Source of the DNA: Nitzschia sp. pyKryTriq1 | Taxonomy: Eukaryota > Bacillariophyta > Bacillariophyceae > Bacillariales > Bacillariaceae | Reading direction: 5' to 3' | Length of the DNA stretch: 64,000 bases | Assembly (NCBI GenBank): GCA_956465555.1 | Contig: OY101126.1 | Coordinates: 538,501-602,500 of the forward strand | Part shown: positions 48,238 through 57,712 of the stretch, piece by piece | How positions within the stretch are numbered: the first letter of the stretch is position 1 | How the letters are laid out: the number at the start of each line of letters is the position of its first letter | Notes under the pieces: model-generated | Told to the model about the DNA's origin: nothing | What the model saw: the letters and a program-made list of their open reading frames with translations, nothing else | Database searches by the model: none | Made by a program: the position numbers and the translations under genes

Positions 48238-50384
48238 CAGACAGCAAGCACCCTACACTCGGTCGCGACAGCATAAAGCTCCATGCCAATGGAATTACCT
48301 TGGTGGACCACAAAAACTTACCATACCGTACCCTCAAAAATGAAGAATGAATGAATAGTAATGAGCGGATCAAAAATACTTCTTGTTGCTGTGCGCTGCT
48401 GCGTGGATTATGACGATCCGCCGCCGGCGCCGAAAGATTTTTCATGGCCGAACAATCTCGTGGGACTCAACAATCAATCATCATCGTCGTCAACCATGCT
48501 GGCTCCAGACTACGATTAAAAATAACGAGGAGTGAGGCGGGCATTCATTCATTCTTCCTGGAGGAATAACCATCATCATCGATCTGTATCGCGACCGCGG
48601 CGGAAGTGTGAATGAGAGGGGGGTCGATCGGACGTCGGGCGCAGCGGCACCGCGTCTCCTTTGCTTCGCCAGTCGCAAGCAGTCTCTTGGTGGAGTGATT
48701 ATTACTTGCCGCCGACATAAAAGGGCAGGATCGTCACGCGCGTGCGGGTGTTCCTTTTTTTAATGGTTTCATAACCTGTGAAAAATTAGTTCCTACCTTG
48801 GAACTCTCGTTTTTGGGTGTGGGTGGGGAAGGTTTTGGATTACCCAACAAGTTCGGGATTGACGCTATGACTTGGGCCCATTCAGCTATCTATATCCAGA
48901 ACTGCAAAAGCCCCCCAAAAGTATCAATCCCCTAGAATTACACTGAAGAGCAATGGGACCATCCTGCTATCATCATTACATGACAACAGAAAGCTGGACT
49001 ACCGACGCTGATCCCATAAAATCATTTGACAAAGTTCTACGAAGGTTCAGTTCTGGGATATTGTCGGACATGGAAGCTTTCATCTTCATGGACAACTCTA
49101 AAACGGAGAGCTGTTTCTTCCGCGGTACTTCCTCCATGTGGAGGGACTTTGCTTTGGATTTCTTGTAAAACGGAGTTCTTCGACTGCTACAAGGAGAAAG
49201 AGCTCTCGTGGATGTGACTCGTTACTTTCTTGGCCCATGGCCGGTCCAGAATGATCACTCGGTATCCGAGAGAGTCGGTTTTGGTTTATTGGAGAAGCGA
49301 ATCAGGAATCCGGAATCTCCGGAGTTGGATTCGATCCCTGCTTCCGTCTTTCATCATTATTGTAACAGAATTGAAACAGATTTGGTTTTCTGATAATTGT
49401 GAGCCTATTTTTATTGTCTATTTTGCTACTCTTGATTTTCCAGAAAAACTTCCAGTAGTAATTGCAATTGCATTTTCCAGTAGTAAACCCACAGGATTCT
49501 ACTGTTTTTCATCTTGCCACATCGTTGGCACTGACTCAGGATGTGCATCTCTTTATTCCTAATGGGAACTAGAACGTACACAACATCGTACGTCATTACT
49601 ATTATACAACATGTAACGGTTGAACAGTACGTACCTCTACTATTCTGTTCTAATAATCATCCTTGACTAGGATTGCTCACTCTGCTCGGGGTTGGGATGG
49701 CGGCATCCCCCCCTTATTGGTTGGTGTCCTGTTGGATGGACACTAGTATTGGCTCTTTTGGGTACAACTTTGGTTGAAAACTGTTTTCGTACCTTTCAAA
49801 AGCAGGAGTGTGCTAAATTGTAGCAGGTAAGACTACTGCTGTAGACTACTCGTACCATGCTTGCTATATAGTAGCTCTGGCTGTTACTGTAGAGTGGCTG
49901 GACTAGTTGTAGAGAAGGGATGGGACACCCTACTTGCAATCAACTATGATATCTATTCTCCCGCCTGGGCGCTGGCGTTTTCTTGGGTCCTCCTCGAAAA
50001 GAGGGGATACAGAGGGGGTACACATAAGGTAGGATCCCCCAACCTCCAAGTTATCGCGAGCTCCTCGCCCAGACCTCGCATTTTGCCAGAGCAAACGCCG
50101 GCGTTTTCGATTGGAGAAGAATGCAATCTGCTGGCGGATCTTTAGCGAGGGTTGCGAAGAACGACCGACGACGCGATGCCGTCGTTTGATTGTTCGCCGT
50201 CGTCGACCCATCACCTCACCGAGACCTCTCATCATCTCCGCCTTCTTTCTCCATGGACGGCACAAACCCATCGATCCTTTCGTTGACCGATCGATTGAAG
50301 TAGACTATTCTATATACCGGTAGATAGTTTCGGACTTGAAGGGTGGTTGTACATTGCATCCAGTTCTATATCGATCGAGTGAAG
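48238..50384. other. largest gene-free gap
   Basis: Gap of 2.1 kb upstream of both the DUF4262-like gene and the OGDH gene. Composition changes: 48.2-48.7 kb is GC-rich, 48.8-49.6 kb is AT-richer with several open but unrecognisable frames. A small hairpin (GTGTCC and GGACAC) sits at about 49726-49743. The last 300 bp are probably the OGDH leader. I see no supported gene or RNA. Confidence 0.4.
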
Positions 50385-53300
50385 ATGCCGTATCCGTTGA
50401 TCCTGGGCGCGGTACCACGCCGTCTGTCCCAGGCGGCTCGACGCCCAGCAACGAGGGGGGCGGTCCTATTCTCGACCAAGGCACAAGAGGTAGAGACGTT
50501 CCTGACCGGTTCCTCGAGTCTCTACGCGGAGCAAATGTATGACCAGTATTCTGAAGACCCCAAATCCGTCCACCCGTCCTGGAAGCAGTACTTTGACAAC
50601 CTGGAAAAAGGAGTTGCCTTTTCGGCCGAGGATTACAGTCGACCTACTGCCATTCCTGGAAGGCGTGCCACTGCCGCCGTGGTGAGTGCTGAGTGTTGAT
50701 TGACAGAGGCATTGCTTGGCAATGTACGACAATTTTGATGGTTGTCGGGTGGTTCCTTCTCATACCAATGTTTTGTGCTGCTGTCTTCCGTCTTTTTGTT
50801 GTTGTTGTATCTACCAATAGGATGAAGTTCCTTCTGATTCCTTGGCGATTTCTCATTTGATTCGTTCCTACCAAGTGAACGGACATTTGGGTGCCAAATT
50901 GGATCCCTTGGAAATGTTCAATAAGGAATCCTTTCCCTTTCGTCCTCCCGCGACAGAGGATGGATATCCACACGAGCTCGGTTTGGAATTCCACGGATTT
51001 AGTGAGGCTGATTTGGACCGCAAGCTTCATTTCAAGGGACGTTCCTCGGGTGGAAACAAGGGATATTTGGAAGAATTGGCGAGTGCGCCTGGAAAGGTCA
51101 CTCTCCGAGCCATTCTAGAGCAGTTGCGCAAGACTTATTGTGGCACATTGGGCGTAGAATATATGCATATTTCCGATCCTAATCAAGTGAATTGGTTGAG
51201 GCAACGCATGGAAAATCCCCGATGGCAAAGCTACGACAAAGAAAAAAAGGCTCACATTTACGAGCGACTTTGTTTTGCGGATACCTTTGAAAACTTTTTG
51301 GCTCAGAAATTTAATACCACCAAGCGTTTTGGATTGGATGGTGGAGAGGCTATTGTGCCTGCGCTCAAGGACGCGATTGACCGAGCGAGTGAGCTGGGAG
51401 CTCATTCCTTTGTCTTGGGTATGCCGCATCGTGGTCGTTTGAATGTATTGGCGAATGTTATGCGCAAGCCCATGCCATTGATCTTTAGTGAATTTCAAGG
51501 CACACATTTCAAAATTGACGACTTTACCAAGGGAAACACCAAATGGGGTATCAGTGGCGATGTCAAGTACCACTTGGGATCCAGTATGGATCGCACCTAT
51601 CCTGACGGCCGAAAGATTCATTTGAGTTTGGTCGCCAATCCTTCTCACTTGGAGTGTGTGAACCCTCTTGTAGTTGGAAAGGCTCGTGCCAAGCAGTACT
51701 ATGGTGGCAACCGGTAAGTCATCCTATTTCGTCGAGACAGGCAGTCAGCATATCGTTGAAAATCGTTTGGAAACGAGATGAGACTCACCGAATTTTCTTT
51801 GAAAATCTTGCATACAGAGACGAGGATTTACGGAATGTTGTGCCCATCCTGCTTCACGGTGATGCCGCCTTTGCGGGACAAGGTGTCGTATACGAGACGA
51901 TGCAAATGGCCCATGTTCCCGACTTTGATGTCGGTGGTACCATCCATGTCATCGTGAATAACCAAATTGGTTTCACTACAAACCCCGTCAATTCTCGATC
52001 AACTCCGTACTGCAGTGATTTGGGTAAGGCTTTCGGATGTCCCATCTTTCACTGTAATGGAGATGATCCTTTGTCTGTCTCCACTGCTCTGGAAACTGCC
52101 GTCGAATGGAGGCACGAGTGGGGTGTCGATGTTATTGTTGATATGATCTGCTACCGTCGCAATGGACACAACGAGCTTGATCAGCCCGCCTTCACTCAAC
52201 CGAAATTGTACAAAGAGATTTCCAGTCATCAACCTACCCTCAAGATCTTTGAGAAGCAGCTTTTGGACGACGGAACAATGACACAGGAGGAAGTCGATGA
52301 AATCAAGCAATTTGTTTTGCAATCGTACGAAAAAGACTTTGAAGCGTCCAAGTCCTACGAGCGCAAGGAAACGGATTGGTTGGCGAACCGCTGGACCGGA
52401 TTCAAGGGACCGTCCCAGCTTTCTCGAATCCGCCAGACTGGGGTGGACATAGAACTTCTCCGCAAGATTGGTATCACTTCTGGTTCTGTCCCGGAAGATT
52501 TCAAGCTCCATCGTCAGATGGCCAAGATTTTCAAATCGCGTGTTGAAATGGCAGAGAACGGAACTGGTATTGACTGGGGTTTGGCGGAAGCTATGGCTTT
52601 TGGAAGTCTTTTGATAGAAGGCAACCATGTGCGTATCACTGGTCAAGATGTTCAGAGAGGCACATTCAGTCATCGCCATGCCGTGGTAAAGGATCAGAAG
52701 ACCGAGGAAGAATATGCACCTCTCAACCACATTACCAGACGCATGGACCCCTCGACACCCAAACAAGATATGGAAGACCCGGACACTCAAGCTGGATTCA
52801 CGTGCCGCAACTCGATCCTGTCAGAATTCGGAGTTTTGGGATTCGAGCTTGGTTATTCTCTCGAGAATCCAAACGCCCTAGTCTTGTGGGAGGCCCAATT
52901 CGGTGACTTCGTCAACGGTGCTCAAATTATTATTGATCAATTCATCAGCTCCGGAGAAGACAAGTGGCTCCGTCAATCTGGCTTGGTCATGTTGTTACCT
53001 CACGGATACGATGGGCAAGGTGCAGAACACTCCAGTTGCCGCGTCGAGCGCTTTCTTCAGCAGGTTGACGAGGACCCACACCACATCCCCGTTATGAATG
53101 AAGACGAGAGAACGCAGATCCAGAAGCACAACTGGCAAATCGTGAACTGCACAACACCAGCCAACTACTTCCACTGCCTTCGTCGGCAAATCCATCGTGA
53201 TTTCCGTAAGCCGCTGGTTGTCGTGTCTCCCAAGAATCTGCTCCGTCATAAGCGATGCGTCTCGAGCTTGGAAGATATGGGTCCCGGAACCACGTTCAGG

Positions 53301-54039
53301 GTAAGAACAATACCGTATTTGCTGTAACCTTGTCCCTTTTTGATGAACTGCCCGAGTCTCACACTCTCCCTTTCTTATTTTAATAGCGAGTAATCTCGGA
53401 AACGGATCCTGAAATTTCGGAAAACCCGGATGATGTCAAGGTGAGTACTTTTCGTTGACCACAGGATCTTGGCGTTGGTGTTGTGTCTAGTAGACGGTGC
53501 TAACAACGCCTCTGTGTGTTTCTTCATCTGTTTATTTCAGACTCTTGTCTTTTGCACGGGACAAATCTACTATGAATTGTTGAACGAAAGAGAATACCGT
53601 GGCCGCAAGGATGTTGCGTTGGTTCGCCTGGAACAGATTGCTCCCTTTGCTTTCGACCGGGTGGCTTTTAATGCTGCCAAGTACAAGAACGCCGAGATTG
53701 TGTTTGCTCAACAAGAGCCCAAGTAAGTTATCTCGTCGTGAATTTCATCGGTATGGTTTCGCATCCCCCTTTTGATATAGTCAGTGTGTCCTCATCTATC
53801 ATACGTGTTGTGTGTGTTTTTTCATTTATTTCTTCAGGAACATGGGAGCCTACTCTTACTGTTTGCCTCGCATCATGACGGCGACTCGTGAGATCAACGG
53901 TGACGAGAAGCGTGCTCGTTACGTTGGACGTTCCGTGAGTGCTGCCCCCGCCACAGGTATCGGAAGTGTGCACACCATGGAGTACAAAGAAATCATGGAT
54001 GGTGTCTTTGGAAATAGAGATGAACAGTTCAGCGATTAA
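50385..54039 (+). CDS. OGDH: 2-oxoglutarate dehydrogenase E1 component, mitochondrial, six exons
   Basis: Exons 50385-50681, 50821-51713, 51818-53300, 53387-53440, 53541-53722 and 53838-54039 give 1036 residues; the five GT-AG introns are 139, 104, 86, 100 and 115 bp and all joins restore the frame. The start at 50385 gives a basic mitochondrial presequence (PRRLSQAARRPATRG). Conserved blocks: SSLYAEQMYDQYSEDPKSVH, AISHLIRSYQVNGHLGA, FVLGMPHRGRLNVLAN, GDVKYHLGSS, LHGDAAFAGQGVVYET, VNNQIGFTTNP and EAQFGDFVNGAQIIIDQFI. E1 uses thiamine diphosphate to decarboxylate 2-oxoglutarate in the TCA cycle. Length and motifs are as in the family. Confidence 0.97.
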
Positions 54040-54196
54040 TTAGTCACAAAATGAATGCATGAATGAATGAATGAATGAAGAATCGGGTTATAAATCAAAT
54101 CAAATTGTGATCAACGAAAGAGACTTATACATAGCATGTTCAGTAGTAGAGTTTAAGTTGTACTATGCTTCTTCTCGTACATATTATTGTAAGTCA
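54040..54196. other. gap between convergent genes with (GAAT)n
   Basis: Short 3' gap of 157 bp with a GAATGAATGAATGAAT run at about 54051-54078. Confidence 0.7.
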
Positions 54197-55453
54197 TCAA
54201 GAGGAACGCAATGTTTCATTCCAAGCTGAGATTTGCGACTCGCTGACAATGCCGTTTTTGCCAAGTTCCAGCAAATATTGGGTGTACCAGTAAACCAATC
54301 GATTGGGATTCTTGACGGCATGACGCCAGATTTGAAGGTAACCATTGGGTTCTCCCACCCACGTAATGTTGTCTCGCTGGGGATGCGAATAGACGTAGTT
54401 GCCCGTCGTCATATCTTCATGTGGAAAAAAGAGTTGGGAACGTGGACAATCAGGACCGGTGATGTAGTCGGCCAAATCGATGCTCAGAAAATAAAAGGCA
54501 CCTCCCATGTAGGTGGGCGTTTGTAAGTGCACGCAATGATCGTGTTCGGGGAAGCCGCACATGTATTTATCAAAGGGAGACCCGCCGTACACTAATGGAT
54601 TGTTCGGATAGGGTTGTAGATGATGCCGCTGTACCATATCAAAGAAAGCATAGGGATACAGCAGGGCATCGCTGTCTGTCTTGACAATGTAATCAAAACG
54701 AGGACGTTCTTTCCACACAGTCGAGCCATATTTGAACCACGTCGGTGATTTACCGAACTCTCCATTCTCTTGAATATTGAGATAGGTCACGTCGCGTTCC
54801 GAGTCGCCGTGAATCTGCGAGGGATCGATGGATAAAGGAAAGGATTCATTGAATTCAAGGACTTGTGTGGGCCCTTTTGGATTCGCTCCAATGACAAAGG
54901 TATATATGATTTGACACTGCTCCAACATGGGGTGGCCAGTAGGGGCTTTGAGCCAATCGACTAGGGAACAAATCCGGTAGGGAGCAGTAGCGTCGAAAAA
55001 ATCCTTGTAGAAGGAAAGATAGGTCCGACGAATGTTCTTCCTTCGGCGTTTTTCCAACTTGTGATCATAACTCATGATACCAAACAGAAATCGCACCATC
55101 GATTGTCTGTCGGTGGGTTGATCATTTGCCGCTATCCTATTTTCAGATCTCTGCGGTGCGGAAGCATTGCTGTCGCCCGGTAGTGGATGATTCCACGGAT
55201 GTTTATCGAGTTTCCAAGCGCTTCGTTGGAGCAGCTGCAAGGTTGATGATTCTTTTCCTCGACGATCGGCTACATTCCGATGATGATGGTGATGGTGATG
55301 ATGAGACACCAGGATGACTTGGAATATGGAAATCAGGAAAACCAAACATGCAATACTGATCAACATCCATCGACCTTGTCGAGACGAACGAGGAGTCGTC
55401 GTCGACGAGGGTGCTGCTACTCGAGCTCGAGAACGGCGGGGCAATTTCCGCAT
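54197..55453 (-). CDS. GT31-like glycosyltransferase with luminal histidine run
   Basis: A 418-residue type II membrane protein: basic cytosolic end, anchor MLISIACLVFLISIFQVILVS, then eight histidines directly after the anchor (from an ATC-type repeat at about 55275-55305). The catalytic part has RRRKNIRRTYLSFY, FDYIVKTDSDALLYPYAF (DxD site), YMGGAFYFLSIDLADYI and FFPHEDMTTGNYV, the last two echoing GT31 enzymes. It should work in the Golgi as a sugar transferase. The acceptor is unknown. A histidine run next to the membrane could bind metal ions, which GT enzymes need, but it may simply be a repeat product. Confidence 0.75.
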   Translation of the reverse strand: MRKLPRRSRARVAAPSSTTTPRSSRQGRWMLISIACLVFLISIFQVILVSHHHHHHHHRNVADRRGKESSTLQLLQRSAWKLDKHPWNHPLPGDSNASAPQRSENRIAANDQPTDRQSMVRFLFGIMSYDHKLEKRRRKNIRRTYLSFYKDFFDATAPYRICSLVDWLKAPTGHPMLEQCQIIYTFVIGANPKGPTQVLEFNESFPLSIDPSQIHGDSERDVTYLNIQENGEFGKSPTWFKYGSTVWKERPRFDYIVKTDSDALLYPYAFFDMVQRHHLQPYPNNPLVYGGSPFDKYMCGFPEHDHCVHLQTPTYMGGAFYFLSIDLADYITGPDCPRSQLFFPHEDMTTGNYVYSHPQRDNITWVGEPNGYLQIWRHAVKNPNRLVYWYTQYLLELGKNGIVSESQISAWNETLRSS

Positions 55454-56079
55454 CCGATATCTCGACTGTACCGGTAGTACAGTTCTATTTTTGAATAGCC
55501 GCTCGCTTCATCGACACTGCGCCCTATGGTCTCATGTCATTGTGGTGCCTCATCTGATGGGTAAGAGTAGTGTACCGGTACGAGTAGTCTAGGTAGTAGC
55601 AGAGTGTACTTTGTAGTACTGTAGCTATGAAATACAACAGATGGTGTGTTGCCAAGAAAATATAATACCAGGTACCGGTACCGGTACTGGTGTGTCGATG
55701 GTCGATGCTGTTGTTTGTTGTTTGTCAAGAATTTTGATGAATGATGATGATCTGAGTGACCGTCCGTCTGCCCGGCGCCTGTCACTTGAAGGAAAATATG
55801 CAGGGTAAAAACGGTACTTTGGTATCATTTCAACTAGATTTGCAACGTGCAGCCTCAAGAAGATCCAAACTCGGATCGTTAGACCCGGCGACAGAGCTCC
55901 TTCGTTTTTTTCCTCCTGAACCACAACCACAACCGACCATCACAACCGAGATGACGATTGACGACGATGGCAGATATGGCGGCGGCTTGCGATGCTCATT
56001 ATCCTCCGTGCATTTCTCCACGTCCATCGCAGTATTCGTCTTCATCATCTGACTAGACTACCACCTTGCACCCCGGACC
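55454..56079. promoter_or_regulatory. divergent upstream region with GTACCGGTAC clusters
   Basis: Gap of 626 bp between divergent genes. Clusters: GTACCGGTACGAGTAG near 55571-55590 and GGTACCGGTACCGGTACTGG near 55671-55690. The rest has no visible gene. Confidence 0.45.
55571..55692. repeat. GTACCGGTAC palindrome clusters
   Basis: Two palindromic patches about 90 bp apart, the second with three overlapping GGTACC units. Confidence 0.8.
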
Positions 56080-57561
56080 ATGTGGAAGCATCTTGCTTCA
56101 AATAGTTCTCGTCGATGTCATCGCACTGTTCGAGGAAACGGCCGACATCATCCATCAGCATCACTGAGGAGTGCTGTTCGACAGCAGCAGCTAGTTTCAT
56201 TTACGAATACCTCCGCAACATCATTGGCTACCACAGCTACACCCATCCGTCGACGCCCCCTGCTATCCATCGTGTCAAGAGCCACCTTTTCGTCAGATTC
56301 CTCCTATAATAATACCAAGAAAACCAATGATGGTGATGCTGATGCTGATGCTTCCAATACCAAGAACAACACGGACCCGCCCGAGAAATTTGCCATGCCC
56401 GACCGCGACGTGGAATTGAAACTGGCTCAAATCCAATCCACCATTTCGGAACACTACCAACAGGGCAACTTTTCCAAAGCCTTGAAAGTCTCGCAGCAAC
56501 TCTTCCAACAATCACAGGCGCATTTTGGACAAGATCATCCCGCCACAGCCAGCGCGTTGAACAACATGGGACTCATGCAAAAACTGCTGGGAGACTTTAT
56601 CGAAGCCCGCAAACATTATACGGCGGCCTTGAGAATTTACGCCAAGGTGGTGGGGCGAGATCATGCGAGTTATGCCATGACGTTACACAATTTGGCCAGT
56701 CTCAACAAGGCGCAAGTGCATTTTGATACTTCGCTCAAAGCGACGGAGCGTTTGACATTGGTAGAGACAGCGTTGGAGTACTTTGAGGAGGCCTGGTTCA
56801 TTCGAAAAGCCGAACTGGGTGAGGATCACCCCTTGACACTTGCGACACAATCCTCCATGGGAACTACCCTGGCCGCTCAAGTATTGCATCAACATCGATA
56901 TGTGGAGGGAAAAAGTAATTCTAGCAAGTATGTGTCGTTGAACCCGGAATCTGTCACGAGAAAGGGCTGGGAGGCGGCAGAGCGCCATTTGCGTCAAGCC
57001 ATGGTCACTGCCATTACAAAGCCAAGAGGCAAGAGCATGCAAGACACGAAGAAGAAAGGAAAGACAAAACAACAACAACAACAGGCGAAAGGAGGAACCA
57101 AGGGATCAGCAGCCGCCGCCCCTACCTCCGCCAAGTCCACCGAACCCACGATCGAAACTCTTTCCGCCGCATCGGCAGCTCAGAATCTCGCCGTCTTTTT
57201 GAAGAGTCGTGCCATGACGGAAGATCCTTACAATGATGACATGCTACAAGAAGCTCACAGCCTGTACGAACGCGTGATTCAAGTGCGAAGCCAGCTCTTG
57301 CCCAATCTCCGACATCCAGATTTACTGGCTAGTAAATACAGTTTGGCGGAACTTTTGGAAGTGAGGGGAAATCAAGATGCTGCCAATGAGATTCGACAAG
57401 AAATTCTAGACGATTATGAGCCATCGTCGTCGGAACAGGAGGATACTTCTTCTTCTTCTTTGATAAGTGAGGATTTTACTGCCGATCTGCCCCCAACTCG
57501 AAAAGTTGTAGTGGAACAAACGAAAGGTGCCTTTTCAAAGACAGCAACGACAGCAACATGA
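56080..57561 (+). CDS. mitochondrial TPR protein (kinesin-light-chain-type repeats)
   Basis: A 493-residue intronless protein. The first about 80 residues are rich in Arg, Ser and Thr without acidic residues (SSRRCHRTVRGNGRHH, RRRPLLSIVSRATFSS), a mitochondrial presequence. Repeats follow at about 130-280: FSKALKVSQQLFQQSQAHFG then HPATASALNNMGLMQKLLGDF, ARKHYTAALRIYAKVVG then HASYAMTLHNLASLNKA, and YFEEAWFIRKAELG then HPLTLATQSSMGTTLAA. These 42-residue units are the TPR_12 (kinesin light chain) type. A Lys/Gln-rich linker and one further repeat near 400 close the protein. It likely assembles mitochondrial proteins; the partner is unknown. Confidence 0.8.
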   Translation: MWKHLASNSSRRCHRTVRGNGRHHPSASLRSAVRQQQLVSFTNTSATSLATTATPIRRRPLLSIVSRATFSSDSSYNNTKKTNDGDADADASNTKNNTDPPEKFAMPDRDVELKLAQIQSTISEHYQQGNFSKALKVSQQLFQQSQAHFGQDHPATASALNNMGLMQKLLGDFIEARKHYTAALRIYAKVVGRDHASYAMTLHNLASLNKAQVHFDTSLKATERLTLVETALEYFEEAWFIRKAELGEDHPLTLATQSSMGTTLAAQVLHQHRYVEGKSNSSKYVSLNPESVTRKGWEAAERHLRQAMVTAITKPRGKSMQDTKKKGKTKQQQQQAKGGTKGSAAAAPTSAKSTEPTIETLSAASAAQNLAVFLKSRAMTEDPYNDDMLQEAHSLYERVIQVRSQLLPNLRHPDLLASKYSLAELLEVRGNQDAANEIRQEILDDYEPSSSEQEDTSSSSLISEDFTADLPPTRKVVVEQTKGAFSKTATTAT

Positions 57562-57712
57562 TACTCCAGCCTACCCCACTACATACCTCCCTGTTTTAAA
57601 AGCCGCTATACAACCGCAGTTTTGTCGGAATGTAAAGGCATTCAGCATAGTATTATAAACATCGAATATTTTCTTCTATTGGTACATTATGACTATTTTG
57701 GTATCCGGGCCA
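57562..57712. other. gap between convergent genes
   Basis: 3' gap of 151 bp; nothing distinctive. Confidence 0.5.

Noticed and set aside
48953-49560. Frames in the AT-richer part of the large gap
   Set aside because: Short, overlapping and without domains; composition alone explains them.
56237-56515. Minus-strand frames in the mitochondrial TPR gene
   Set aside because: They are antisense shadows of a gene with clear 42-residue repeats.
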